Counted from the stretch's first letter, positions 1 to 10,956 are shown. The stretch: 64,000 nt of DNA from Theodoxus fluviatilis (GCA_034096865.1 JAWQFJ010002853.1:62501-126500); one strand, 5' to 3'. Numbers and translations are program-made. Notes: generated from the sequence alone by a model not told the origin.

Positions 1-210
1 GGGTTATTGTTTGCAGTATAAAACACCCCGCGCAGCCAGCTGGACGCGCACGCGTGATACGATTACACCACTAGGGAGTCCATTTGTGAAAAACGGCTGT
101 CCTCCCTCTCATTTCTCGAGTGCAGGTCGTCTCTCTGCTTGTAGTCTTAAGTGCTGGACGTCTGAGTTTGCTCACCACTGTCTGAGATACAGATTATATT
201 CTCTACCCCA

Positions 211-665
211 TTTGAGAAGCCAGCGTTTTCCTCCACTACCGAGGGTTGCAAGCGTCAGCTTCTACAGGAAGAGTTGTGCTGTCTGCTCACCTGCGTTTTT
301 CCATCGCCATGTGTATGCGAGAGTCTCTCCTTCCGCCCTGTTTGAGGAGCAAGTTTTCATCCACTTCCACTTGATGGGGTCACCATGAGATTGCAAGAGC
401 AAACATTTCTTTCAATTCCACGTGTCTGCATGACTCGCCATTCAGCTTAGTTTGAAGAGCGAGTATTCCTCCCGCCTCTATGAGTCTGCACGTATCCATT
501 ATCAACCCGTTAGAATTACCAGCGTTTTTTTCACCGCTACAGGTACGAGCGTCTTTTCATTTCCCCATTTGAAGAGCAAGCGTCCATTCCGCCTCCATGC
601 GTCTGCACATCTCGCCTTTCATCCCAGTTTGAGGAACGAGTTTTCTTCCATCTCCACTCGACAGC
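211..665. repeat. degenerate ~60 bp-period repeat
   Basis: A motif of the form TTTGARGAGCRAG recurs at 211, 341, 451, 568 and 628. It is followed each time by a pyrimidine-rich stretch, and some copies also share a downstream GTCTGCA block. The spacings (130, 110, 117 and 60) suggest an old tandem repeat of about 60 bp with diverged units. No protein reading is convincing across it. Confidence 0.5.
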
Positions 666-799
666 ATAGCCAAGTGTCGGCAGAGCGAGGGAGAATGACT
701 CCACGTGGCCGCAAGACATCGAGACAGCCAGGAACAAGTTTCGTTGTTTTGAGCTCTCGCCGACGTCCCCCCTGTTATCCCCTGTGCTACCACGCCTAA

Positions 800-816
800 C
801 CCCCCCCCCCCCCCCC
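800..816 (+). repeat. poly-C run
   Basis: About 17 consecutive cytosines followed by a short CT-rich stretch. Length is likely variable or uncertain in the assembly. Confidence 0.8.
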
Positions 817-1166
817 TCTCCCCCTCATTCACAATATTCATGCCGCTGCTTCTGTCGACCGACCCGAAGGTGAGGTTGTCTTCGTGAAAGCGGACTAGTT
901 GTGAAACCAAGTTGGCTACTCCGTTTTTCAGAAACCACGTGTTTTCGTCGAACAGTCTTTGAAGTCAGTTAAGTACAGTTTAAATGGTTGGCAAGCCCTA
1001 GATATTATTTCTCAATTATCATTACTAATCTATAATTATCCGTTGCTTAAAAATTGTTATTCAAAATGAAATTAAAGTGATTTAATTTTGACCTGTGTCC
1101 TCACCGTTCATTCTGTCCTGATCCATCGTTTTGATTGAATGACTGTGAGATAGTGTTGCCAGCTCG

Positions 1167-1168
<2 letters not shown>

Positions 1169-1223
<55 letters not shown>
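1169..1223 (+). repeat. (TG)n microsatellite
   Basis: About 27 uninterrupted TG dinucleotides. Confidence 0.95.
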
Positions 1224-1228
<5 letters not shown>

Positions 1229-1842
1229 CTAGACTTATCACTGAAAGTAAACAAGCTAGCCGAGTTGCATAACACCCACTAGTCGTTTGGTGCCAATGTC
1301 GGCATTCCTTGCTTTGTTCTCACCATAGCACTTCCACAAATTAGCGTCTCATGAGGGAAGAGGAGTCTAGTCCAGTACATTTCTGTACAGGATGCATCTT
1401 GCATCAGTACCAGTTCCAAAATGCTTATTAGAGTTATGTGACATAGACGTGGGGAGACTGAAGGAAAAACGTTCCATGGTGCTGGACGCCTGGAACTTAC
1501 CGTGGTGTGGGGACCTTGGCAACACAGCCGTGCCACAGCTTGGCATGGCAAGCACTACATGTCTGTGTGGGACTGGGTTGTCACTGCTTGATGTCTTCAA
1601 CCCTTACCTTCATCTTTGTCTTTGTCCCGTTGGCCATTAAATCTGTTGGAAGGAAAAGGGGTTAGGATGACGTCTCTCATCAGTACTTCTCCCAGTGCCT
1701 ACATACATGCTGGTGCAGGTTGCGCTGCAGATGAATGAGGACTGTAGATGTTGACAGCCATCATCCCGAGTTACTGTAATAGTTCTCATGCTGAATTCAG
1801 TACGTGCCCATGGCCTCTTTAACAGATGCATTCTATTACATC
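1224..1842. other. unassigned unique sequence
   Basis: No family recognised. The only longer reading frame is 1392-1640 on the plus strand, 82 codons from an ATG to TAA. It has no known motif and no clear splice signals, so it is not called as a gene. The preceding stretch 817-1168 also shows nothing recognisable. Confidence 0.4.
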
Positions 1843-2071
1843 AGTAGTTGACAAGTTGGGGCACCCAGCTCACCCCTAATTAGCTGACTGTTCACTTTTT
1901 ACATTTAATTGGCTGACTGATTACCTTTTAGGAAGCCATTCTGGGAGGAGCGAGGAACTCGATGCGTTTACTGGGATTTTAAAGATTTTCGTGACTATTT
2001 ACCTCCAACACCCAAGAATGGAACCCTGACAAAAATCTGGGAAGTCGTTATTTCCCTCCACACCCAAGAAT
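1843..2071 (+). repeat. left terminal inverted repeat
   Basis: Reverse complement of 4073-4310. Landmarks shared by both arms include GACAAGTTGGGG, GAGGAGCGAGGAAC, TTTACTGGGATTTTAAAG and CACACCCAAGAAT. Near the inner edge the arm carries AATTGAACCCTGGG, which resembles a reversed tRNA B box. Confidence 0.85.
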
Positions 2072-2401
2072 TGAACCCTGGGTAAAAGTTCAATAAACCC
2101 TGCGCGAGTCCTATGTATTTTCTGCAATTCCCACTCAACACCAACACCACCCTCACCCACCACATACACCCACCCCCACCCCCACTCCACCCCCTTGCAA
2201 GCCCCACCCCTTAACTTCCGGTGGAGGTCCTGCAGGATTGCTTCACCTTTCACCTCGTATATTTGCAAGACCGCTCTGACAGAGAATCGAACCCGGGGTT
2301 TTCTGCTATTCACCCCTAACACCCACACCACCCTCACCCTCTTTGGTACTATGGAGCCTTGGCTCAAGGCTGCATCTGGATTATTAAAATCTGAGAAGTG
2401 A

Positions 2402-2677
2402 ATTGAAAGATCATTCATAGTACGGGACATACTCAACAAAGCCTTTGATTTGTTCAACCAAGCAAAACGCCACATCACCTGGAGTCAATGGATGACTATG
2501 GTGAACTTCACTGAAGGATATGCCAGAAAATTGAGAGATCTGGCTAGGCATTTGTTTGCCTACAAGCGACTGCATCCCGTTAGTTTCAAATTCACAGAGC
2601 TTTACCAAAGGCGAAATGAAATGCAAAAGCTGCTTCACATTGACGAGTATGCAAAATTCTGGAAGGAAGAACAGTGA
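2402..2677 (+). CDS. exon-like open frame inside the TIR element
   Basis: Not recognised. This frame is open for 91 codons from just after an in-frame TGA at 2399 to a TGA at 2675-2677. It contains no ATG until well inside. The residues look protein-like, with a charged helical character and several aromatic and basic residues, for example LRDLARHLFAYKRLHP and YQRRNEMQKLLHIDEY. A strong splice donor (GAG|GTAAGT) lies at 2679, just after the stop. A matching acceptor-like TTTTGTAG ends at 2889, followed by a C-rich segment. This suggests a captured terminal coding exon plus a 3' UTR intron, or a decayed transposon gene. The opposite strand is also open here, so coding status is uncertain. Confidence 0.25.
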   Translation: MERSFIVRDILNKAFDLFNQAKRHITWSQWMTMVNFTEGYARKLRDLARHLFAYKRLHPVSFKFTELYQRRNEMQKLLHIDEYAKFWKEEQ

Positions 2678-4072
2678 GGTAAGTTTGCAGAGCTTTTTAA
2701 AAATATACATTGTAAGTAAAACATTTATGTAAAAATACTTTGTCTTAAACCCACTTTTAGGTTTGTAAGGATTTCTGAAAGAAACGTTTTATTAAGCATG
2801 TGCTGACTGAAGTTAACTGACGATATCAACTAGTGCTTATTAACAGGAGATGAATGGAATATTTAACATTGTTCATTCTTATTTTGTAGGGAGACCTCAC
2901 CAGCCCCTCCTGCCTGGAAGCCTGCTGCTGTTTTATAATACATTCCTCTCTGTGAAGACTTGCTTTAATTTTGACTTTTGTTTAAAAGGAAATGCAAGAG
3001 GCAGACAGAAAATTAACACAAGCTTTAACTACACTTTTTAAAGCAAGGAAATCAAACATGAATTCATAATTTTTAAACTGGCTCCTAAAATCAATTGACT
3101 TATAAGGGCTCTTGCATTAACGTTAGGAGTGGAATACTTATTTTGCTTTGGAACTGCTTCAGTCATAGGCATAACCTCCAGATGAGTTGTCTTGGTTGAT
3201 TGCTTTATTTTGTAAATAATACGCTCAAATGCTTTGTTGCCAAGCTGTCTTGCTTGTGTTTCTGTAATGCTTTTAGCCGAATTTGAAGCAAAATGCTTAA
3301 CAAAAGTAATTTTTCAGTGAGTACTTTCGTTCCAGCAGAAAATGCTTTTCTTGCAAGATTGAAAATATTACCCAGGACTTGGCCTCCAACCACTTTCCGT
3401 TTCAAATAATAATTATGCCTCATTTATAATTATGAGATAAAATGTTTATACTTCTTTTAAAGACAAGAAAAAGTTTCTTTCTCACCTCTAAATTTAACAA
3501 GATTTCCTGATTGATCAGTAGTTCTTATTGTGAAAGCTGAAATGAGATAGTTTGATTAATAGGCAAATAAATTGGCTGATTTGGGGAAATATGAGGCAAT
3601 GTTCCTGGGGGACGATTAGGGGAAAAAGCATACAAAACCTCTGAAGAGGGCCCATTGATGTAGGATCCACTGATCAGTGAACATCTGATTAACAGACTGT
3701 TGATAGTGGTTATGTTCACTGCTCTGTCTCCATCTCCAGAGACTAACCAATCTACGATCAAATCTCAAAATTTCTCTTAGTGTTTGCTTCCTGTGAAATC
3801 AATGATGAAACCAGGTTGCAGAGTTATTTTTGTTCTTAAGGTATTATAATTTGGTTCAATTGAAATGCCTTCATACACACCCCACCCCCACCCCCCACCC
3901 CCACACACCCCTGCTTCTTTTCATTTCATTCTGTATTTCTTCATTTATATCTGGAATGTTGTATGCACCAGGTGGTATCATGATGCAAGAAATTTCTTCT
4001 CGAGCAACATGCATATAACAGCACAGGCCCTTTAGATACTGTTTCTGTTGTACTGCATGTCTCCTGCAGATG

Positions 4073-4310
4073 ATTCTTGGGTGTGGAGGAAATAGCAGCT
4101 TCCCACATTTTTGTCAGGGTTTCATTCTTGGGTGTTGGAGGTAAATAGCCACAAAAACCTCTGAAAACCTTTAAAATCCCAGTAAATGCATCAAGTTCCT
4201 CGCTCCTCCCAGAGTGGCTTCCTAAAAGGTGATCAGTCAGCCAATTAAATTTTAAAAGTGAACAGTCGGCCAATTAGGGGTGAGCTGGGCGCCCCAACTT
4301 GTCAACTACT
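4073..4310 (-). repeat. right terminal inverted repeat
   Basis: Inverted partner of 1843-2071. It is slightly longer because of a small insertion and is followed directly by the TACATC target duplicate. Confidence 0.85.
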
Positions 4311-4687
4311 TACATCCATTGGTCTAAATTTGACGAAGTCTAATCAAAGAAACTAATGGTATAGGTTGTAAGCAAGTAAAAACATTTAAATGAGTAAAAG
4401 CCCAGAATTAAGAGTACAGTAACAACTTTTTTCCAAAACTTGTATCAGTTTACGAGTTTGATTAACATAACACAATCTTTCTTTAACCATTTATATCGCA
4501 ACGATTCAAAAAAATTTATTTTGTTGATTTTTAAAATTCGCACATGTAAATTTTTTTTTGAGCTTGTAAGGAAAATGAGTGTGTGGCATTTACATTAATG
4601 GTGCGCGATGCAGCAATAGCAGGAAAAGGTTTCCATTTACAAGTCGCTTGCATTACAAAAATGTAGACCAAAATCGAAAAGCGCAAC

Positions 4688-4727
4688 ACACACACACAGA
4701 CACACACACGCACGCATGCACGCATGC
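4688..4727 (+). repeat. CA/CACG microsatellite
   Basis: Short impure CA repeat ending in CACGCATGCACGCATGC, an alternating purine-pyrimidine stretch. Confidence 0.85.
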
Positions 4728-4896
4728 CCTATCTATGGCGTTGCTTCGCGAACGAAGATGAGACGATGCTGCTGTTCACATCCAAAAAAAGCGAATGTGG
4801 ACGTGAACGTGTCGTTTGAGCCTGCACAGTGGAGTTTTAAGGTGAGGTTCGGTGTGCGCAGTACCGGACCCACCCTTTACACCCGAGGTTCATCTG

Positions 4897-5101
4897 AGGT
4901 CATGAACGTTTCACCCCATTTGCGACATTCGGAACGTCGATTAGCTTAAGATTACACCCGAATCACGCGCACCTTTAAGGTGCATGGAGTACAGTACCGC
5001 CGAGCAAGACGTTTGTCACAAAACACAGATACATTAACGCGGCCGGATCTTAGCTAAACGACGTTCCGAATGTCGCAAATGGGGCAAAACGTCCAGCACC
5101 C
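4897..5101. mobile_element. 205 bp fold-back MITE with 8 bp target duplication
   Basis: The octamer TTCATCTG flanks the element exactly (4889-4896 and 5102-5109). The arms 4906-4950 and 5049-5093 are inverted copies sharing CCCCATTTGCGACATTCGG and AACGTCG. Outer bases are weaker matches (AGGTCATG against GGGTGCTG). About 100 bp of unrelated sequence sits between the arms. No coding capacity. An 8 bp duplication is typical of the hAT superfamily, so a hAT-derived MITE is the best guess. Confidence 0.75.
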
Positions 5102-5166
5102 TTCATCTGCCATGGCCTAGCAAGCTGGGACGGTGACAGTGAGGTCCTTGGGTCGTAGGTTTTACA

Positions 5167-5303
5167 TCAGAGTTTCCCTCTCCTAGACGGACTGCCTGAC
5201 GAGGCTAACGAGCTCCATCTGCCCAGGTTTGAGATCAGAGTTGTCCTTCTCCTAGACTGGTTGCCAACCAAGGTTTATGAGCCCAGTCTGCCCAATTCCC
5301 GGT
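5167..5303. repeat. two tandem ~68 bp units
   Basis: Two diverged direct copies begin TCAGAGTT at 5167 and 5235. They share TCTCCTAGAC near the start and a CTGCCC block near the end. This may be a fragment of a dispersed family. No gene is recognised here or in the flanking unique stretch 5304-6035, apart from a short CA run at 5530-5546. Confidence 0.6.
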
Positions 5304-6035
5304 TATACCGGCGAGTGCTTGGTCGCACCTGTAGGAAGCTTTGTGAGACCACGTGAAGGTGTTCCTGCAGGAGCAATTAGGTAGGAGATGCCATGTGCAT
5401 GCATGTGCAGCGAACTGCATTGCAGCAGCAATCACTACCCCAGGATGGGAGAGGCTATATGTTGCGCGTCACCAACCATTTGTTGTGCGGGACGTAGGGC
5501 CCAGACCACAACCTCCCCCGCGGGAGGACACACACACACACACACGCATGTGTAACAAATAAAGAATGGGCGAGGAATGCTGGAGAGGGGGTTGCTAGTG
5601 TAGTGCGTCAAATCAGCCTGCATGTATTTTTTTTAATCCAGTAAACACAGAATTTGAGACAATACCTTAATTCTTGGGTTAAATGATTACAACAATGCGA
5701 TTTTGACGATAGAGCTGCAGTATGATGTTGTAACTTTGCTGTGCTGTGCTGTGCATGACAATCAGAAGCACCATTGTCACTGTCATTCTTTCCAAACGCT
5801 GTTTTCGAGGCAGACGATGAACGCGCGCGCACCAGAAAGAATTGAAGGTGGGATGAGAGCTCCGCGTCAATGCCGCACGCTTCATGGGAAATGTCCCACA
5901 ACTTGAGGCTGGTCTCTCCACCACAGAGCACAGCTAATATGCTAATACTTGGCGGTCTGTCATCGGCAGAAATAGACGCCTGACCAGCATAATCATATCA
6001 AATGATTCACAAACAAGAAGGGCAAAGCCCATACT

Positions 6036-6868
6036 ACTCACATGCTTGACCTTGACCTTTACATGACCTTGACCTTCAGGTGACCTTCAAGGTCAAGGCC
6101 AATCAACTACACCTAGCAATGACATCATACACTAAACTAAGAAATGCTTTACACATTTTCCCTACCAAAATACATGTGACCTTGACCCAAGGTCAAGGTT
6201 ATTCAAGGTCATGCAACACAAAGCTGTTAATTCAAGACATAGGAAGCACAATGGTGCTTATTGGCACTTTCTACCATGAGATATAGTCACTTTTAGTGGT
6301 TCACTACTCCATTTTGGTCACATTTCATAAGGGTCAAAGTGACCTTGACCTTGATGATAGTTGACCAAATGTGTCTCATGATGAAAGTATAACATGTGCC
6401 CCACATAATTATTAAGTTTGAAACAGTTATCTTCCATAGTTCAGGGTCAAGGTCGCTTCAAAATATGTATACAATCCAACTTTGAAGAACTCATGTGACC
6501 TTGACCTTGAAGCAAGGTCAATCAAACTGGTATCAAAAGATAGGGATTACTTTGCCCTATATACCATATATAGGTCAGGTATCCAATTTAAAAAACTTTA
6601 GAGAAAATTGAGAAAATGTGAAAAATGGCTGTTTTTTAGACAACATTTATGGCCCCTGCGACCTTGACCTTGAAGCAAGGACAAGTCACTATGTATGTTT
6701 GTTGAGGCCTTGTTATCATACACCATCATGCCAAATTGGGTGTTGATAGACTTAATAGTCTCCAAGAAAAATCCAACGTTAAAGTTTTAAACGGACGCCC
6801 GGACGCCCGGATGCCCGGACGGACGAAACGGGTGAGTACATAGACTCACTTTTGCTTCGCATGTGAGT
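6036..6868. mobile_element. dispersed element with clustered TGACCTTGA motifs
   Basis: The segment begins ACTCACATGC (6036-6045) and ends with its inverted copy GCATGTGAGT (6859-6868). The right end also forms a small hairpin, GACTCAC (6843-6849) with GTGAGTC (6863-6869), preceded by CGGACGCC-type repeats at 6792-6825. Inside, TGACCTTGA or its complement TCAAGGTCA occurs exactly at 6047, 6064, 6087, 6177, 6203, 6340, 6346, 6496, 6502 and 6665. No open frame of note. The bounded ends and internal repetition suggest a non-autonomous mobile repeat; the exact class is unknown. Confidence 0.6.
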
Positions 6869-7383
6869 CAAAAAGGAACAGTTGAAACAACTTTTCTCAT
6901 TTATCGACATGTCATTATAATCACATATGCCTAGAAAAGGTTGCATTGTGATAGGCAGAGGCAGGCCTGCAAGGAAGAGACAGCGCCTTGCTTTGGCAGC
7001 TCCTGCTTGACTCTTACCAGCTGGCTTATTTAGAACAAAGTATAAATCCTCCTCGTTCTCATCATCACTTCCTATGTCACGTTATCTCCGAAGAAGACCG
7101 CTCAAACCGCTGAGTTGAACATTTTTAGATGTCCAAAGAAACGTGCTGATTGTAGAGTTACACCTCAGTGACTTCCTGGTCAATTCAGGCAAACACCCTG
7201 GTGACAAACCCCACTTGCACTATACAGTACCGGCGCACGTGAGTCTTGATGGCTTCTGCTTGTTCAAATAAGTCTAAGACGCACGCTTTAAAGGCAGCTA
7301 AAAGCGATTGTCGACCATGAACATGTGTGTGTTGTGAACGAAGTGATGAACCATTGCCTGGAGCTCTCACTCATTCACTCTTT

Positions 7384-7423
7384 CACACACACGCACGCGC
7401 GCGCCCACACACACACACACACG

Positions 7424-7470
<47 letters not shown>

Positions 7471-7550
7471 GCACACACACACACACACACATACACACAC
7501 ACACGCGCATACACACACGCGCGCACGCACACGCATGCATACACACACAC
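7384..7550 (+). repeat. (CA)n microsatellite with CG interruptions
   Basis: Alternating CA/CG/TA purine-pyrimidine tract of about 165 bp. The preceding interval 6870-7383 shows no recognisable feature. Confidence 0.95.
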
Positions 7551-7554
7551 TTAG

Positions 7555-7733
7555 ACGAGAACGCCTCTGAAGTAGATGCAAAATACGGCGACGTCAAACT
7601 GTCAATTGCAGTACAGCATAGTTCTTTGATCACGCTGATCCATCCAGAACACTTACAAGAGAAAACAGAGGAATCTTACCCGAAAGAAGAATTAAGACAT
7701 TTGCAGGATCTTGCTTTTACAGCCATGTGCTGA
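7555..7733 (+). CDS. candidate terminal exon, weakly C2-domain-like
   Basis: A frame of 58 codons is open from the AG at 7553-7554, after the CA tract, to a TGA at 7731-7733. It has no ATG at its start, so it would be a 3' exon. The composition is protein-like and acidic. The stretch [19 protein letters not shown] resembles the first strands of a C2 domain as seen in synaptotagmin-type proteins, but the rest does not continue the fold convincingly. The upstream acceptor would have an unusual CA-repeat tract instead of a normal polypyrimidine tract. Either a real terminal exon or a chance open frame. Confidence 0.25.
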
Positions 7734-7820
7734 CAGTGGCAAGACAAACAACGGCACTCTGTTTTTCGTCCCTAAAAGGACGCTTTCTTGATCTGCAGCA
7801 GCAGCAGCCACAGCAAGCAC

Positions 7821-8215
7821 CACTCTGGGCCACAGAGACCACCAGATAATCTCGGTCACCGTTCGGTCATGTGATATAATGAATGTCTACCCTGTAGGCC
7901 TACGTGAAGGTGATCAATTCAGGGGGAAAGTTTACAAGCTTTATGATAATATCATCAAGAAGTAAAAACCAATTTCCATTCATGCACTAACAATTCATAT
8001 CTTCGGATTTGTACATACATGTATTAAATTAAGTGCCCCATCAAACTTCATGTTTCAGTGTTTGAGGAAGCAATGTTGGCAGAGGAATACACCAAGCAAC
8101 GATGCAGAGATGCGAATGGAGGTACTACTCCGGAACCCTAATTTGAATGGCATGCATAGTATTTGAGAATTAGATCAGCTGACCGAGTGTCTGGTGGTCT
8201 CTGTGGCACAGAATG
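7821..8215. mobile_element. 395 bp MITE with 9 bp target duplication
   Basis: The nonamer AGCAAGCAC lies directly outside both ends (7812-7820 and 8216-8224). The terminal inverted repeats match at about 24 of the first 26 positions and share GCCACAGAGACCACCAGA (7829-7846 against 8190-8207). CTCGGTCA (7851-7858) is matched again by TGACCGAG (8180-8187). There is no convincing coding sequence between. A 9 bp duplication with modest TIRs is typical of Mutator-like elements; hAT (8 bp) is the alternative. Confidence 0.8.
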
Positions 8216-8355
8216 AGCAAGCACTAGGCGTGTCGGCATTGGGTCTCAATGGGGCGTAAGACACAGTGCAAACTTATGCACTGTAGCAGCAAGAACATGT
8301 TTTACAGAAGAAGAAAAAGGGAACAAAGAGGCATCAAAGGAGTGTGCGGGTTTAC

Positions 8356-8398
8356 CTCCAGCACTTGACATGCTGGCTATAATGCTGATTCTGGAGCC
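8356..8398 (-). CDS. candidate 43 bp internal exon
   Basis: On the minus strand a strong acceptor (TGCTCTGTTTATTTCAG) precedes 43 bases that end in GGAG|GTAAAC. Read in the phase supplied by the candidate exon at 8693-8741, it gives GSRISIIASMSSAG and ends with one spare base. Function not recognised. The evidence is the splice signals and phase match only. Confidence 0.3.
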
Positions 8399-8530
8399 CT
8401 GAAATAAACAGAGCAAGCAGTAAACGATGGCTTTTTCCATATATTTGTTGAATTTGAGTGAAAGACCATGAGTGTATCCAATGCATGCGCTATCTTGTAT
8501 GAATGATCGTAGTCAGAGAAAGGGAGCAAT

Positions 8531-8585
8531 ATGTGTGTGTGTGTGTGTGTGCAAGCACAAGAGTGTGCGTGTGGTGTATGTGTGC

Positions 8586-8617
<32 letters not shown>

Positions 8618-8628
8618 GCATGCGTGCA
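8531..8628 (+). repeat. (TG)n microsatellite, interrupted
   Basis: TG-rich alternating tract with a central interruption. It would lie in the intron between the two candidate minus-strand exons. Confidence 0.9.
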
Positions 8629-8692
8629 TCCAAACCCACCAACACATCTACACATATTATATGCCAAGTAATAATCAGCAATGACTGTTTAC

Positions 8693-8741
8693 CTCAGCAC
8701 CAGAGGAATCCTTACGTTTTGAAACGGAACCACACGCTCGA
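8693..8741 (-). CDS. candidate 49 bp internal exon
   Basis: Bounded on the minus strand by TCTCATTGTTAG and by CTGAG|GTAAAC. In one frame it reads RACGSVSKRKDSSGAE and ends in phase 0, which joins in frame to the 43 bp candidate downstream. A second frame is also open. Serine- and lysine-rich; not recognised. Confidence 0.25.
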
Positions 8742-9979
8742 CTAACAATGAGATATAAAAGGTATCGGCTCTGAAGCAGAGTGTGATGGATGTGCTTTCG
8801 TATTCCCGAATTGCGGGGGCAGGCTGCAGGGACTACATGACCTCAATCCGTGACCTTTTTCCGGGAGCTGCTGGGAAGAAAGCTTTGAGTAGCTCACAAA
8901 AAGGGTCAAGGGTAGTCAAGCGTGCAAGACAAGACATCTGTGTCATTTTGTGAACCCCTGTCAGTAGTCACTCTGACGCAGTTCGCAATGAATCCTTGGC
9001 ATTGCAGCATTGTGCCAAAAATAGCTTGATCTGGATACTGGTTTTCCACTTTTTACAGAAATCATTCAGATGTCAAAACTGGTTTCCATTTTAAAACAAA
9101 CATTTTATCTTATCGAATAAACGCTTGTTTATTGCCTCAACAAGCGTAATTTATTCGCTTTGTGCGAAATAGTCTTAGAACTACATAAACGGCGTATGTC
9201 AGGGAGCACAGTGCTATCCCACAAGCCTCTCGTGTGACCTCCTTATGAATATTCCGGACAGTTTAGTTCCATCACGTGATTTAAACTGTGCTAGAGACTC
9301 TTTCACCGGCGGGCGAAGTCTCCAGTGGACTAGAATGCAGCTGTGCTAAATAAATAATGATCACAAAGATAGCAGGTTTAGAATAGAAACAAACGTTTTG
9401 GGCATAACCCTTCATCAGTTTCCTGTGCTAGTTTTGATCCTGCGACTGGGCCCTGCAGCTGCCCATATGTATGAACGCCCCCTAGGGACACACACTGCAC
9501 TGTCCACCCACGGCCACGAGCGCCTGAAATCCGTGAGTGAGTTCCAGCTCACAAAAAGTTATCATGCGGGTAGCTACTGCGTGTGAAATGTTCGATAACA
9601 TATGTCTTCATTTTACTTTGGGCGAAAACAAGTTTGTGGAGAGACCTTTGATTTGTTTAAAGGCGCAAAAAACAATCCACGCGTAAAGATGTGAGTCTTG
9701 TATATGTTCACCTCTTGTTTTCGGAAAACCTTTTTAACAATCCTTTTTCGAATAAAGTGTACGTCATTACTGGGTAAGTGTGTGTATTTATGTACATTCC
9801 CTGAGTATGCTCTATTCCTAAGATGTTGGCAGTGCTGTTATGCCGACGTTGGACTCTTTCATATTAACATTTGCTGAATGCCACCTCTTTGAGGAGAAAA
9901 CCGCATTTTAATTTTTTTTCACAGTGCAGCTTATGTCACAAGGCCATGCAAGGAGAGGTTGAGACATAAGGACCATGAA
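8742..9979. other. unassigned sequence with a degenerate hammerhead-like motif
   Basis: No gene recognised. On the minus strand, CTGATGA (complement of 9412-9418) is followed by a GGG...CCC stem and then AAAACG. This resembles a hammerhead core with the conserved G of GAAA lost. See the better candidate near 59.1 kb. Confidence 0.35.
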
Positions 9980-10010
<31 letters not shown>

Positions 10011-10052
10011 TTCTCTCTCTCCTTCTCTCTTTCTGTGCTTGTCTTTCTCTCT

Positions 10053-10091
<39 letters not shown>

Positions 10092-10093
10092 TC
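9980..10093 (+). repeat. (CT)n microsatellite
   Basis: CT/CTTT polypyrimidine tract of about 114 bp. Confidence 0.95.
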
Positions 10094-10208
10094 GTATTGG
10101 CTTGAAGTGCCAAAAAAGAGTTTTAACCAAATCTTAAACGATTATACTGACCTCCTCCATTTTGGGCAGAACTGTCTTCGGCAACTCCCCCGTATGCTGG
10201 ATGAATAA
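10094..10208 (+). CDS. candidate 3' exon after CT tract
   Basis: Directly after the CT repeat, a frame reads LEVPKKSFNQILNDYTDLL and continues protein-like for about 37 codons to a TAA at 10206-10208. There is no ATG and no clean AG acceptor at the start, so this is weak. Not recognised. The rest of 10209-10630 shows only AT-rich sequence and a short GGGGGA run near 10468. Confidence 0.15.
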
Positions 10209-10629
10209 CAAGATAAAAATCGATTAAAGATATTGACCTAAGAACGCTACCAACACGTAACAATGGTATTAGATGCAATTAAAACGATCGAAAAGACAAT
10301 ATTTAAGTGAATATTTTCATGAGACTTCAATAAATCCTGCCAGGAAGAAAACAACAACTCCAAATTTAATGTGCGTAGTCATGAGAGATTTTTTTACTAA
10401 AGGACAGCATTTTATGCAGTGCACGCAATTCCCTACCCCTATTATCGAGAAAACATTAGGGAAAAGAGGGGGAGGGGGAGGAGAGGGAGGGACATTTAAT
10501 CATGTTTAAGCTGAACTAGAATCTATTTACGATGTCTTCAGGTTTAATGATCAACGAAACAATACTTATGTACATGTATGTTAAAAATTTGGAAAGCAAA
10601 TGGATTATGAATAGGAAGAATTAGGTAAC

Positions 10630-10631
<2 letters not shown>

Positions 10632-10674
<43 letters not shown>

Positions 10675-10900
10675 AGAGAAACCGATAAAGAAAGAGAAAC
10701 AGAAACAGATACCCACTCACACACGCGCGCGCAGTCAGACAGACAGACCACACGGACAGACAGACAGACACACACACATACAGACAGACAGACACACACA
10801 CACACAAGGACGGACGGACAGAGAGAGAGAGAGAGAGAGAGAGAGACAGTCAGACAGACAGACGGACAGACAGACAGACGGACAGACAGACACACACACA

Positions 10901-10956
<56 letters not shown>

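Larger units (their letters stand above)
1843..4310. mobile_element. DNA transposon with ~230 bp terminal inverted repeats and 6 bp target duplication
   Basis: The left end (1843-2071) and the right end (4073-4310) are inverted copies of one another. They start AGTAGTTGAC and end GTCAACTACT, and remain alignable for about 230 bp with scattered substitutions and one short indel. The hexamer TACATC lies directly outside both ends (1837-1842 and 4311-4316). Long TIRs with a 6 bp duplication and an AG...CT terminus recall Polinton/Maverick elements as known from the family. However, this copy is only 2.47 kb and carries no recognisable polymerase, integrase or capsid gene, so it would be non-autonomous or a different superfamily. 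The interior has an exon-like frame (2402-2677), several C/A-rich stretches and AT-rich filler. Confidence 0.8.
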
